Source of the DNA: Mycolicibacterium brumae | GTDB lineage: Bacteria > Actinomycetota > Actinomycetes > Mycobacteriales > Mycobacteriaceae | Length of the DNA stretch: 64,000 nt | Reading direction: 5' to 3' | NCBI RefSeq assembly: GCF_025215495.1 | Contig: NZ_CP104302.1 | Coordinates: forward strand, 620,001-684,000 | Shown: positions 49,245 through 58,561 of the stretch, in pieces | Layout of the letters: each line of letters starts with the position of its first letter | Numbering within the stretch: position 1 is the stretch's first letter | Program-made: the position numbers and the translations under genes | Notes under the pieces: generated by a model | Seen by the model: only the letters and a program-made list of their open reading frames with translations | Told to the model about the DNA's origin: nothing | The model's database searches: none

Positions 49245-50840
49245 TCACATCCGGAAGACGCCGAAGTTCGACGTCCCCTCGATCTTGTTGTTGGCGATGG
49301 CGGACAGGCACATCCCGAGCACCGTGCGGGTGTCGCGGGGGTCGATGACGCCGTCGTCGTAGAGCCGTCCGGACAGGAACATCGGCACCGACTCGGCTTC
49401 GATCTGCGCTTCGACCATGGCGGCCAGCGCGGCGGCGCCGTCCTCGTCGAAGGCCTGTCCGCGGGATTCGGCGGCGGCCCGGCTGACGATGGTCAGCACA
49501 CCGGCCAGCTGCGCGCCGCCCATCACCGCCGACTTGGCCGACGGCCAGGCGAACAGGAACCGCGGGTCGTAGGCCCGGCCGCACATGCCGTAGTGCCCGG
49601 CCCCGTAGGACGCCCCGATCAGCATCGAGATGTGCGGGACCTTCGAGTTGGAGACGGCGTTGATCATCATCGAGCCGTGCTTGATCATCCCGCCTTCCTC
49701 GTACTCGCGGCCCACCATGTAGCCGGTGGTGTTGTGCAGGAACAGCAGTGGCGTGTTGGAGCGGTTGGCCAGCTGGATGAACTGGGTGGCCTTCTGGGAC
49801 TCCTCGGAGAACAGCACGCCGCGGGCGTTGGCCAGAATCCCCAGCGGGTAGCCGTGCACGTTGGCCCAGCCGGTGACCAGCGAGCTGCCGTAGACCGGCT
49901 TGAACTCGTCGAAGTCCGAATCGTCGACCACGCGGGCGATCACCTCGCGGGGATCGAATGGGATCTTCAGATCCGCCGGCACGATCCCGATCAATTCCTC
50001 TGCGCTGTACCGTGGTTCGGCATACGGCTGGGGCGCGGGCCCCTGCTTCTGCCAGTTCAGCCGCTTGACGATGTTTCGCCCGATCCGGATGGCGTCGAGT
50101 TCGTCGACGGCCAGGTAATCGGCCAGGCCGGAGATGCGGGCGTGCATCTCGGCGCCGCCGAGGGACTCATCGTCGGACTCCTCCCCGGTGGCCATCTTCA
50201 CCAGCGGCGGGCCGGCAAGGAACACCTTGGAGCGTTCCTTGATCATCACCACGTAGTCGCTCATCCCGGGGATGTAGGCGCCACCGGCGGTGGAGTTGCC
50301 GAAAACCAGTGACACCGTGGGGATTCCGGCCGCCGACGCCTGCGTCAGATTCTTGAACATCGCGCCACCCGGGATGAAGATCTCCTTCTGGGTGGGCAGG
50401 TCGGCGCCGCCGGACTCCACCAGCGAGATCACCGGCAGCCGGTTCTGCATCGCGATGTCGTTGACCCGCATGGATTTGCGCAGCGTCCACGGGTTGGAGG
50501 CGCCGCCCTTGACGGTTGGGTCATTGGCGACGATGAGGCACTCCACGCCCTCGATCACGCCGATTCCGGTGACGATGGACGCGCCAACCAGGAAGTCCGA
50601 GCCGTAGCCGGCCAGCGAGCACAGCTCCAGGAACGGCGAATCCTCGTCGATGAGGGCCTCGACGCGTTCCCGCGCGGTCATCTTGCCGCGCTTGCGGTGC
50701 CGGTCCACGTACTTCTCGCCGCCACCGGCCAGCGCCTTGCCGAGTTCGACGTCCAGGTCGGCGAGTTTGGACTCGGCGGCCGCAGCTGCGTCCCGGTAGG
50801 CCTCCGAGGAGGTGTCCAGGGTGGATTTGAGGGTGGTCAT
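49245..50840 (-). CDS. accD2: Acyl-CoA carboxylase beta subunit (carboxyltransferase)
   Basis: Transfers the carboxyl group from biotin to acyl-CoA; forms the complex with AccA2. 531 aa, crotonase-like halves with GGASNPWTLRKSMRVND, STAGGAYIPGMSDYVVM and NTTGYMVGREYEEGGMIKHG; C-terminal PRDTRTVLGMCLSAIANN resembles methylcrotonyl-CoA/geranyl-CoA-type subunits rather than AccD6. Ribosome site GGAAGG before ATG 50840. Confidence 0.92.
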   Translation of the reverse strand: MTTLKSTLDTSSEAYRDAAAAAESKLADLDVELGKALAGGGEKYVDRHRKRGKMTARERVEALIDEDSPFLELCSLAGYGSDFLVGASIVTGIGVIEGVECLIVANDPTVKGGASNPWTLRKSMRVNDIAMQNRLPVISLVESGGADLPTQKEIFIPGGAMFKNLTQASAAGIPTVSLVFGNSTAGGAYIPGMSDYVVMIKERSKVFLAGPPLVKMATGEESDDESLGGAEMHARISGLADYLAVDELDAIRIGRNIVKRLNWQKQGPAPQPYAEPRYSAEELIGIVPADLKIPFDPREVIARVVDDSDFDEFKPVYGSSLVTGWANVHGYPLGILANARGVLFSEESQKATQFIQLANRSNTPLLFLHNTTGYMVGREYEEGGMIKHGSMMINAVSNSKVPHISMLIGASYGAGHYGMCGRAYDPRFLFAWPSAKSAVMGGAQLAGVLTIVSRAAAESRGQAFDEDGAAALAAMVEAQIEAESVPMFLSGRLYDDGVIDPRDTRTVLGMCLSAIANNKIEGTSNFGVFRM

Positions 50841-50868
50841 CTTGCCTTCCGATGAATTCGGGTGCTGA

Positions 50869-52017
50869 TCAGCTCTGGTAGCCGCGGACCTTGGCGGCCA
50901 GTCCGGTGAGGATTTCGGTGGTGCCGCCGCCGATGCCGATGATGCGCATGTCCCGGAACTGTCGCTCCACCTCGGATTCGCGCATGTAACCCATGCCGCC
51001 GAAGAGCTGGACGGCCTGATTGGCCACCCATTCGCCGGCCTCCACCGCGGTGTTCTTGGCGAAGCAGACCTCGGCGATCAGATCGGTCTCGCCGGCGAGT
51101 TGGCGCTCCACCACGTTGCGGGAGTACACCCGGGCCACGTCGATCCGGCGGTCCATCTCGGTCAGCGTGTTCTGCACGGCCTGTCGGGAGATCAGCGGCC
51201 GGCCGAAGGTTTCCCGGTCCCGGCACCACGCCAGGGTGAGTTCCAGGCAGCGCTGCGCGCTCGAATACGCCTGCGCGGCAAGGCCGATGCGTTCGGAGAC
51301 GAACGCCGCGGCGATCTGGAAGAAGCCGCTGTTCTCGGCCCCGACCAGGTTGGTCACCGGCACCCGCACGTCGGTGTAGGACAGCTCGGCGGTGTCACTG
51401 GAGAGCCAGCCCATCTTGTCCAGCTTGCGGGTGACCTCGAAGCCGGGCGTGCCCTTCTCCATCACGATGAGCGACACCCCTCCCGCGCCGGGCCCGCCGG
51501 TGCGCGCGGCGGTGACGACGTAATCCCCGCGCACCGCCGAGGTGATGAACGTCTTGGCCCCGTTGAGCACGTAATGGTCGCCGTCGCGGTCGGCGCGGGT
51601 CGTCAGATGCCCCACATCGGAGCCGCCGCCGGGTTCGGTGATGGCCAGCGACCCGATCAGTTCGCCGCGCAATGTGGGGGCCGCGAAGCGCTCGATGAGG
51701 TCCTGGTTGCCCGAGGCGATGATGTGCGGGACGGAGATTCCGCAGGTGAACAGCGAGGCGAAAACCCCACCGGGAACACCACTTTCGTGCATCGCCTCGC
51801 AGACCACCACAGCATCGGCGCTGTCACCGCCGCTGCCGCCGACCGATTCGGGGAACTGCACGCCCAGCAGGCCGAGCTCACCGGCCTTGCGGGACAGCTC
51901 ACGCGGCAGTTCGCCGCTTTTCTCCCAGGCTTCGACGTGCGGCAGGATCTCGCTTTCGGCGAAGTCTCGGACGGTGGCGCGCAACGCCAGTCGCTCGGGG
52001 GTGTTCCAGATGCTCAC
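50869..52017 (-). CDS. fadE13: Acyl-CoA dehydrogenase
   Basis: 382 aa from GTG 52017 (VSIWNTPERL), which overlaps the stop of the AtuA-like gene (GTGA). Motifs: ITEPGGGSDVGHL, WLSSDTAELSYTDVRV and QLFGGMGYMRESEVERQFRD (catalytic Glu and FAD contact). The frame extension upstream is antisense sequence. Position of Rv0975c. In operon with AccA2/D2; likely desaturates the CoA ester before carboxylation. Confidence 0.9.
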   Translation of the reverse strand: MSIWNTPERLALRATVRDFAESEILPHVEAWEKSGELPRELSRKAGELGLLGVQFPESVGGSGGDSADAVVVCEAMHESGVPGGVFASLFTCGISVPHIIASGNQDLIERFAAPTLRGELIGSLAITEPGGGSDVGHLTTRADRDGDHYVLNGAKTFITSAVRGDYVVTAARTGGPGAGGVSLIVMEKGTPGFEVTRKLDKMGWLSSDTAELSYTDVRVPVTNLVGAENSGFFQIAAAFVSERIGLAAQAYSSAQRCLELTLAWCRDRETFGRPLISRQAVQNTLTEMDRRIDVARVYSRNVVERQLAGETDLIAEVCFAKNTAVEAGEWVANQAVQLFGGMGYMRESEVERQFRDMRIIGIGGGTTEILTGLAAKVRGYQS

Positions 52018-53720
52018 GGGATGAGTTCCTCCGGGATCTCGAGATAGCGGGCGCGCAGCCATTCGGCCAGGCCCTTGGCCTGCGGATCGAAGCGGGCGTT
52101 GTAGGAGACGCCCTGGCCGAGAATGTCTTCGATGACGAAGTTGACTGCCCGCAGGTTGGGCAGCAGGTGCCGGGTGACGTCGAGATCGGCTGTCTCCGGC
52201 AGCAATTCGCGCAGCCTATCCACGGTCAGGGTGTGCGCGAGCCAGCGCCACTGCGCGTCGGTGCGCACCCACAGGCCGATATTGGCGGACCCGCCTTTGT
52301 CGCCGCTGCGGCCGCCGGCGATCAGCCCGAGGGGCACGCGGCGGGTGCGAGCCAGGGTGTCGGCCGGCAGTGGTTCCGGCAGGGCCGGATCTTCGGCGGG
52401 GGCCAGCGGGAGAGTTTCGGTGGCCGGCGGAATGTTCACCCGGGCGCCGTCGGCGTGTACGGCGACGTGCGGGACCTCGGCGGCGTCGACGTAGCCGGCG
52501 GTGTAGACCCCGTAGACCTGGCCGTCCCCGGGGGGCGCGGTCACATTGAAGCCCGGGTAGCTGGCGAGCGCGAGTTCGATGCCGGCGGCGGTGAACGCGC
52601 GGCCGACCTTGGCCGGGTCGGCGTCGCGGGCCACGCAGTGCAGCAGCGCACTGGCGGTCTCCTCGGTCTCGGCGTCGACGTGGTCGGTGCGGGCCAGCGT
52701 CCACTCCAGTTCGGCGGGCCGCACTGTGATCGCGGCCTCCAGCTGACGCTGCAGCAAAGCGGCCTTGGCCTCGATGTCCAGACCGGTCAGCACGAAGGTC
52801 ACTGAATTGCGGAACCCGCCGATGGCGTTCAGCGACACCTTGAGCGTTGGCGGGGGGGCCTCGCCCACCGGGCCGCTGATCAGCACCCGGTCCGGGCCGT
52901 CGTCGCTCAAGGAGATGCTGTCCACGCGGGCGGTGACATCGGGGTTCGCGTAGCGGGCCCCGGTGATCTCGTAGAGCAACTGCGCGGTGACGGTGTCGAC
53001 GCTGACAAGCCCACCGGTGCCGTCGTGCTTGGTGATCACCGAGGAGCCGTCGTCGCGGATCTCGGCGATGGGGAAGCCGGGGTGCAGCAGATCCGGGACC
53101 TCGCGGAAGAACGCGAAGTTGCCGCCGGTGGCCTGGGTGCCGCATTCGATGACGTGCCCGGCGAGCACCGCGCCGGCCAACCGGTCATAGTCGGTCGGCG
53201 ACCAGCCGAAGGTGGCGGCAGCCGGCCCGACGATCACCGAGGCGTCGGTGACTCGGCCGGTGACCACCACCTCGGCGCCGTTGTTGAGGCAGTCCACGAT
53301 TCCCCAGGCGCCCAGATAGGCGTTGGCGGTCAGCGGGGCGCCCAGGCCGAGGTCGGCGGCCCTGGGCAGCAGGTCGTCGCCCTCGACGTGGGCGACGTTG
53401 ACGTCCAGGCCCAACTTCGATGTGAGCTCACGGATCGCGGTGGCCAGCCCGGCCGGGTTGAGCCCCCCGGCGTTGGCGACGATGCGCACGCCCTTGTCCT
53501 GGGCCAGGCCGAGGCAGTCCTCCAGTTGGCGCAGGAACGTCTTGGCGTATCCGCGGGCGGGGTCCTTCATCCGGTCCCGGCCCAGGATCAGCATGGTCAG
53601 CTCGGCGAGGTAGTCGCCGGTGAGAAAGTCCAGCTCACCGCCGGTGAGCATCTCCCGCATGGCGGCCAGTCGATCGCCGTAGAAACCCGAACAGTTCCCG
53701 ATACGCACCGCAGCGGTCAC
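52014..53720 (-). CDS. AtuA-like (acyclic terpene utilisation) protein, DUF1446
   Basis: 568 aa from GTG 53720 (VTAAVRIGNCSGFYGDR). The DUF1446/AtuA domain covers most of the chain (GNCSGFYGDRLAAMREML; FLTGDYLAELTMLI; NAGGLNPAGLA). A C-terminal beta-rich part (LGLIAGGRSGDKGGSANIGLW) is characteristic. In Pseudomonas, atuA belongs to the citronellol/geraniol degradation cluster with a geranyl-CoA carboxylase and acyl-CoA dehydrogenases; here it heads an operon with the same enzyme classes. Function of AtuA itself is not established. Position of Rv0976c. Confidence 0.88.
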   Translation of the reverse strand: MTAAVRIGNCSGFYGDRLAAMREMLTGGELDFLTGDYLAELTMLILGRDRMKDPARGYAKTFLRQLEDCLGLAQDKGVRIVANAGGLNPAGLATAIRELTSKLGLDVNVAHVEGDDLLPRAADLGLGAPLTANAYLGAWGIVDCLNNGAEVVVTGRVTDASVIVGPAAATFGWSPTDYDRLAGAVLAGHVIECGTQATGGNFAFFREVPDLLHPGFPIAEIRDDGSSVITKHDGTGGLVSVDTVTAQLLYEITGARYANPDVTARVDSISLSDDGPDRVLISGPVGEAPPPTLKVSLNAIGGFRNSVTFVLTGLDIEAKAALLQRQLEAAITVRPAELEWTLARTDHVDAETEETASALLHCVARDADPAKVGRAFTAAGIELALASYPGFNVTAPPGDGQVYGVYTAGYVDAAEVPHVAVHADGARVNIPPATETLPLAPAEDPALPEPLPADTLARTRRVPLGLIAGGRSGDKGGSANIGLWVRTDAQWRWLAHTLTVDRLRELLPETADLDVTRHLLPNLRAVNFVIEDILGQGVSYNARFDPQAKGLAEWLRARYLEIPEELIP

Positions 53721-53760
53721 GCAAGCTCCCGTCGTCAGAAGGCCAACCGCCACGAACCTA

Positions 53761-53780
53761 CCAACCGACCGGTTAATTGG
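53761..53780. promoter_or_regulatory. Candidate TetR-type operator upstream of the AtuA/FadE/Acc operon
   Basis: CCAACCGACCGGTTAATTGG, with inner AACCGACCGGTT, a near-palindrome typical of TetR-family sites in actinobacteria. It lies about 42 bp before GTG 53720; the regulator is not in the window. The rpmF promoter lies on the other side. Confidence 0.4.
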
Positions 53781-53920
53781 GAACGCCGGTACCGGGTAGC
53801 GTTTCGCGCGGGCCGCGTTTTGGCGGACGCCGTGCCCACCGGTTATTCTTTTCGACAACTGTCGCCGTTGGCGTGCGTTCATCCCGCCCGACGGATTCAC
53901 CGATCAAGGAGTTGCACGTC

Positions 53921-54094
53921 ATGGCTGTGCCCAAGCGCCGGATGTCTCGCGCGAACACCCGTTCCCGTCGCGCGCAGTGGAAGGCCGAGGCCCCTGGCCT
54001 GGTCACCGTGACCGTCGCCGGCCGCCAGCACAAGGTGCCGCGCCGGTTGCAGAAGGCCGTCCGCCTCGGCCTGATTGACCTCGACAAGCGCTGA
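53921..54094 (+). CDS. rpmF: Ribosomal protein bL32
   Basis: 57 aa: [18 protein letters not shown], then [10 protein letters not shown]. There is no cysteine, so this is the zinc-independent (C-) form. Ribosome site AAGGAG before ATG 53921; the open frame upstream is not coding. Position Rv0979A. Confidence 0.95.
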   Translation: MAVPKRRMSRANTRSRRAQWKAEAPGLVTVTVAGRQHKVPRRLQKAVRLGLIDLDKR

Positions 54095-54128
54095 CGCTCC
54101 CCTGACCTGTGGGAGTTCCCGGCGCGCC

Positions 54129-54147
54129 TCTCAGTGCGCTCTCAGGT
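54129..54147 (+). promoter_or_regulatory. MprA box upstream of mprA
   Basis: TCTCAGTGCGCTCTCAGGT: two 8-bp direct repeats (TCTCAGTG/TCTCAGGT) separated by 3 bp, the known 8-3-8 layout of MprA sites. It ends 22 bp before GTG 54169, consistent with autoregulation. Confidence 0.7.
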
Positions 54148-54168
54148 CGTGCGATAACACTGGTCGCC

Positions 54169-54855
54169 GTGCGAATTCTTGTCGTTGACGACGACCGAGC
54201 GGTCCGTGAGTCCCTACGTCGATCCCTGTCCTTCAACGGCTATTCGGTCTCGCTGGCCGAAGACGGCCAGGAGGCGCTGGAGGCCATCACCGCGGAGCGG
54301 CCCGACGCCGTCGTGCTGGATGTGATGATGCCCCGGCTGGACGGCCTCGAGGTCTGCCGCCGACTCCGCAGCACCGGTGACGATCTGCCGATCCTGGTGC
54401 TGACCGCGCGGGATTCGGTGTCCGAGCGGGTCGCCGGCCTGGACGCCGGCGCCGACGACTATCTGCCCAAGCCCTTCGCGCTGGAAGAACTTCTGGCGCG
54501 GATGCGGGCGCTGCTGCGGCGCACCACCGCCACCGACACCGGCGACAACGCCGCGATGTCCTTCGGCGATCTGACTCTGGACCCGGTGACCCGCGAGGTC
54601 ACCCGCGGGGAGCGCCAGATCAGCCTGACCCGCACCGAGTTCGCGCTGCTGGAGATGCTGATCGCGAACCCGCGCCGGGTGCTGACCCGGAGCCGCATCC
54701 TGGAGGAGGTGTGGGGCTTCGATTTCCCCACGTCGGGAAATGCGTTGGAGGTCTACGTCGGCTATCTTCGCCGGAAGACCGAAGCGGAGGGGGAGCCGCG
54801 ATTGATTCACACGGTGCGCGGGGTGGGTTACGTGCTGCGTGAAACTCCGCCGTGA
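54169..54855 (+). CDS. mprA: Response regulator MprA
   Basis: OmpR/PhoB-class regulator of the envelope stress response, 228 aa from GTG 54169 ([19 protein letters not shown]). Receiver with D51 (VVLDVMMP) and K100 (DYLPKPFAL); winged-helix DNA-binding domain with [20 protein letters not shown] and [13 protein letters not shown]. In M. tuberculosis MprA controls sigE, sigB and pepD. Overlaps mprB by 4 bp (GTGA). Confidence 0.95.
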   Translation: MRILVVDDDRAVRESLRRSLSFNGYSVSLAEDGQEALEAITAERPDAVVLDVMMPRLDGLEVCRRLRSTGDDLPILVLTARDSVSERVAGLDAGADDYLPKPFALEELLARMRALLRRTTATDTGDNAAMSFGDLTLDPVTREVTRGERQISLTRTEFALLEMLIANPRRVLTRSRILEEVWGFDFPTSGNALEVYVGYLRRKTEAEGEPRLIHTVRGVGYVLRETPP

Positions 54856-56435
54856 GCCCGCGGCTGCCGTGGCGGCGCGCCGAGCGTGAACAGGGCCCGC
54901 CCGCCGCTGCGTCGCTCTCATTGCGCTGGCGGGTGATGGCGCTGGCCATGTCGATGGTCGTCATGGCCTTCGTGCTGATCAGCCTGGCGGTTTACGCCGT
55001 GGTCGGCGCCGCGCTTTCCGACGACGTCAACGATCAGTTGCTCAGTCGGGCCCAATTGCTGATCGCGAGTGGGTCGTTGGCCGCCGATCCCGGCAAGGCC
55101 ATCGAGGGCACCGCCTACTCCGACGTGAACGCCATGCTGATCAACCCCGGTCGTTCGGTCTACTCCACCAACCAGGAGGGTCAGACCCTGCCGATCGGGG
55201 AGCAGGAGAAGCGGGTCATCACCGGCGAGCTGTTCATGTCCCGGCGCACCGCCGGGAACCAGCGGGTGCTGGCGATCCATCTCAGCAACGGCAGCACGCT
55301 GCTGATCTCCAAGAGCCTCGCGCCCACCCAGGCGGTGATGAACCGGCTGCGCTGGGTGCTGCTCGGCGTGGGCGGCGTCGGGCTGGTGATCGCCGCCATC
55401 GCCGGTGGCGCGGTGACCCGAACCGGTCTCAAACCAGTCGGCCGGTTGACCCGGGCCGCCGAACGGGTCGCCCGCACCGACGACCTGCGCCCGATCCCGG
55501 TGTACGGCACCGACGAGCTGGCGCGGCTGACCTCGTCGTTCAACATGATGTTGCGCGCGCTGGCGGAGTCCCGGGAACGCCAGGCCCGGTTGGTCGCCGA
55601 CGCCGGCCACGAACTGAAGACGCCGCTGACCTCGTTGCGCACCAATGTCGAGCTGCTGATGGCCGCTCACGCGCCCGGAGCCCCGCAGATCGCCGAATCC
55701 GACCTCGTCGAGCTGCGCGCGGACGTGATCGCCCAGATCGAGGAACTCTCCACCCTGGTCGGAGACCTGGTCGATCTCGCCCGCGACGACGCCGGCGGAG
55801 TGGTCAACGACACCGTCGACGTGCCGGAGCTGATCGACCGTTGCCTGGAGCGGATCCGCCGCCGCCGCAACGACGTCGAATTCGACGTCTCGGTCATTCC
55901 GTGGCAGATGTTCGGCGACTCCGCCGGGTTGTCCCGCGCGGTGCTGAACCTGCTGGACAACGCCGCCAAATGGAGCCCGCCCGGCGGGCGGGTCACCGTG
56001 GATCTGCACCGCTACGACGCGGCCAACGCCGAACTGGTGGTCGCCGACCGGGGCCCGGGCATTCCCGCGGACGAACGACGGCTGGTGTTCGAGCGGTTCT
56101 ACCGATCGGACGCCGCGCGCGCGATGCCCGGCTCCGGCCTGGGCCTGGCGATCGTCAAACAGGTGGTGCTCAAACACGGCGGCGCGTTGCGCGTCGCCGA
56201 GACCTCGCCCGGCGCGAACGCGCCCGGCACCTCCTTCTACGTGCTGCTGCCCGGTGAGCCGGGCCTGCCGCCTGCGGAGGTCGACGAGTTCGACGTCGAC
56301 CGCGACACGGTGATCTCGGCTACTGATGAGTGGATCGGGAACGCCCACAATGAGAAGCACGTTGAATCAGTGGCAAAACCACCGGGCGCGCCGAACGTCA
56401 TCTCAGTCGACTCTAAGCAGTCGTCGGCAGATTGA
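54852..56435 (+). CDS. mprB: Sensor histidine kinase MprB
   Basis: 527 aa. TM1 at about residues 28-52, an extracytoplasmic domain of about 110 residues, TM2 at about 168-188, then HAMP and HisKA ([16 protein letters not shown], phospho-acceptor H253) and HATPase ([33 protein letters not shown]). Partner of MprA; the C-terminal about 45 residues are variable. Its 3' end contains the MprA box for pepD. Confidence 0.95.
   Translation: MSPRLPWRRAEREQGPPAAASLSLRWRVMALAMSMVVMAFVLISLAVYAVVGAALSDDVNDQLLSRAQLLIASGSLAADPGKAIEGTAYSDVNAMLINPGRSVYSTNQEGQTLPIGEQEKRVITGELFMSRRTAGNQRVLAIHLSNGSTLLISKSLAPTQAVMNRLRWVLLGVGGVGLVIAAIAGGAVTRTGLKPVGRLTRAAERVARTDDLRPIPVYGTDELARLTSSFNMMLRALAESRERQARLVADAGHELKTPLTSLRTNVELLMAAHAPGAPQIAESDLVELRADVIAQIEELSTLVGDLVDLARDDAGGVVNDTVDVPELIDRCLERIRRRRNDVEFDVSVIPWQMFGDSAGLSRAVLNLLDNAAKWSPPGGRVTVDLHRYDAANAELVVADRGPGIPADERRLVFERFYRSDAARAMPGSGLGLAIVKQVVLKHGGALRVAETSPGANAPGTSFYVLLPGEPGLPPAEVDEFDVDRDTVISATDEWIGNAHNEKHVESVAKPPGAPNVISVDSKQSSAD
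56401..56419 (+). promoter_or_regulatory. MprA box upstream of pepD, inside the mprB 3' end
   Basis: TCTCAGTCGACTCTAAGCA: the two half-sites (TCTCAG and TCTAAG) have the same 11-bp period as the box before mprA. It ends 67 bp before the pepD start, so pepD may be induced separately. Confidence 0.55.
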
Positions 56436-56485
56436 TCGGCAACGCCACACACGCGCTGCGCGCAGAGGATCGGGAGACCAGGACG

Positions 56486-57865
56486 ATGACCCACGACCCG
56501 CGGTATTCCGCGCCCCAGACCCGCACCGGCGCGTCACCGATATACAACACCGGCGCGCACCAGCAGCCGGGCTACACCACGGGCGCCCAACAGCAGCCCG
56601 GCTACCAGACCGGCGCGCACCAGCGCCCCGGCTACGACTGGCGCTACGCCACCCAGCAGCCCGGTCAGCACACGCAACAGAGCGCGGCCTATGACCCGTA
56701 CCGGCGTCAGCCCACACCCGCGCCGGCCCAGCCCGCGCCGAAGTCGCGCCGCGGCCGCACCGCCGGGCTGTGGGCCGGCGCGCTGGCCATCGCGATGGTT
56801 TCGGCCGGCATCGGCGGCGGCGTCGCCGTGCTGGCGACCCCGGACCAGGCCACCTCCATCAGCAACGCGGTGGCGCCGGATTCCCCGGGCGCGACGGAGA
56901 CCCCGACGCAGCCCGCGGTGAGCCTGCCGGTCGGGTCCCGAGAGCAGGTCGCCGCCAAGGTGGTGCCCTCGGTGGTCAAGCTGCAGTCCAACTACGGCCG
57001 GGCCGAAGGGGAGGGGTCGGGTGTCATCCTGACCGCCGACGGCCTGATCCTCACCAACAACCACGTGGTCGCCGGCGACGGCGGCGCGGCCACCAGCGGT
57101 GATCCGGAACGGACGGTGGCCTTCGCCGACGGCCGCACCGCTCCCTTCACCATCGTGGGCGCCGACCCGGCCAGTGACATCGCGGTGGTCCGCGCCGACG
57201 GGGTCACCGACCTCACGCCGATCACCATCGGCCGTTCCGCCGACCTGCGGGTTGGTCAGGACGTGGTGGCCGTCGGTTCGCCGCTGGGCCTGGAGGGCAC
57301 CGTGACCACCGGAATCGTCAGCGCGCTGAATCGCCCGGTGGCCGCCTCCGGGGACGCCAATAACCAGAACACCGTGCTCGACGCGATTCAGACCGACGCC
57401 GCGATCAACCCGGGTAACTCCGGTGGCGCGCTGGTCAACATGAATGGCGAGCTGGTCGGCATCAACTCGGCGATCGCCACCCTGGGCGCGTCTTCCCAGC
57501 AGGGCCAGGGTGGTTCGATCGGTCTGGGCTTCGCGATCCCGGTGGACCAGGCAAAGCGCATCGCCGACGAACTGATCGCCACCGGCAAGGCCACCCACGC
57601 CTCGCTGGGTGTGCAGGTCAGCCACGACCGCGCGGTCAGTGGCGCCAAGGTCATGGAAGTGGTCGCCGGCGGCGCCGCGGACAAGGCCGGCCTGCCGGCC
57701 GGGGTGATCATCACCAAGCTCGACGACCGCACCATCACCACTTCGGACGCGCTGGTGGCGGCGGTGCGCTCCCGGGCGCCCGGGGACGAGGTCACACTGA
57801 CCTACTCCGAACCGGGTGGCCAGCCGCAGACCCTGAAGGTCACTCTCGGGCAGACGCAGAAATGA
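56486..57865 (+). CDS. pepD: HtrA-type serine protease PepD
   Basis: 459 aa from ATG 56486 (MTHDPRYS); an upstream TTG at 56432 would add residues before the homologous start. A cytosolic N-terminal tail has three 10-residue repeats (TGAHQQPGYT type, 56549-56638), then a single TM (about residues 92-114) and a trypsin-like domain. Catalytic residues: NNHVVAGDGG (His), ASDIAVVR (Asp), NPGNSGGALV (Ser). A PDZ domain (VVAGGAADKAGLPAGVIIT) closes the protein. Periplasmic quality control; in M. tuberculosis controlled by MprAB. Confidence 0.94.
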   Translation: MTHDPRYSAPQTRTGASPIYNTGAHQQPGYTTGAQQQPGYQTGAHQRPGYDWRYATQQPGQHTQQSAAYDPYRRQPTPAPAQPAPKSRRGRTAGLWAGALAIAMVSAGIGGGVAVLATPDQATSISNAVAPDSPGATETPTQPAVSLPVGSREQVAAKVVPSVVKLQSNYGRAEGEGSGVILTADGLILTNNHVVAGDGGAATSGDPERTVAFADGRTAPFTIVGADPASDIAVVRADGVTDLTPITIGRSADLRVGQDVVAVGSPLGLEGTVTTGIVSALNRPVAASGDANNQNTVLDAIQTDAAINPGNSGGALVNMNGELVGINSAIATLGASSQQGQGGSIGLGFAIPVDQAKRIADELIATGKATHASLGVQVSHDRAVSGAKVMEVVAGGAADKAGLPAGVIITKLDDRTITTSDALVAAVRSRAPGDEVTLTYSEPGGQPQTLKVTLGQTQK

Positions 57866-57918
57866 CCACGCTGGGCAATGTGACGACCGTGTCGGTGGAC
57901 CCATATACGGTGGCACCC

Positions 57919-58413
57919 ATGGAACAGCCCACGAGCGTTGTCGGACGGGCCCTGGTGGTCGTCGTCGACGACCGCACCGCCCATGGCGAAGAAGACCACA
58001 GCGGCCCCTTGGTCACCGAACTGCTCACCGAAGCCGGGTTCGTCGTCGACGGTGTGCTGGTGGTCTCCGCGGACGAGGTGGAGATCCGCAATGCCCTCAA
58101 CACCGCGGTGATCGGCGGTGTCGATCTGGTGGTGTCGGTCGGCGGCACCGGTGTCACGCCGCGTGATGTCACCCCGGAGGCCACCAGCGAACTGCTGGAT
58201 CTGGAGTTGCTGGGCATCGCCGAGGCGCTGCGCGCCTCCGGCTTGGCGGCCGGCATCCACGATGCGGCGTTGTCCCGCGGGCTGGCCGGGATTTCCGGTT
58301 CGACGCTGGTGGTGAACCTGCCCGGTTCGCGGCCGGCGGTGCGGGACGGGATGGCGACGCTCAACCCGCTCGCCGCCGCGGTGATCGTCCAGCTGTCGAC
58401 GCTCGAGATCTGA
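57919..58413 (+). CDS. moaB2: Molybdopterin adenylyltransferase-like protein MoaB2
   Basis: MogA/MoaB-fold protein, 164 aa from ATG 57919 (MEQPTSVVGRA). TACGGT at 57906-57911 ends 7 nt upstream, the leaderless pattern; an in-frame ATG at 57862 overlapping pepD is the alternative. Motif VGGTGVTPRDVTPEAT binds the pterin phosphate; SGSTLVVNLPGSRPAV is the other conserved patch. Follows pepD as in Rv0983-Rv0984. Confidence 0.92.
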   Translation: MEQPTSVVGRALVVVVDDRTAHGEEDHSGPLVTELLTEAGFVVDGVLVVSADEVEIRNALNTAVIGGVDLVVSVGGTGVTPRDVTPEATSELLDLELLGIAEALRASGLAAGIHDAALSRGLAGISGSTLVVNLPGSRPAVRDGMATLNPLAAAVIVQLSTLEI

Positions 58414-58531
58414 ACGCTCGGTGAAACCGGCGGGACACGGATATGTCGGTTTACGCATGTGAAAGCGCTGAACACAGCCCGGCGTACGGTGTCCGAAGGA
58501 TTCCTGTCCTGACCCAGAATCCCGCAGCAGA

Positions 58532-58555
58532 TGTGATCTTGATCACATTTAGGAT
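58532..58555 (+). promoter_or_regulatory. CRP-type palindrome abutting a -10 box
   Basis: TGTGATCTTGATCACA at 58532-58547 is a perfect TGTGA-N6-TCACA site. TAGGAT at 58550-58555 is a -10 box whose expected TSS is 58562. Binding would cover the -35/-10 area, so CRP is predicted to repress. Confidence 0.65.
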
Positions 58556-58561
58556 GGGTGT

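Noticed and set aside
52014..53900. Longer frame for the AtuA-like gene reaching 53900
   Set aside because: The extra 60 residues cover the operator region and the rpmF promoter; homology begins at GTG 53720.
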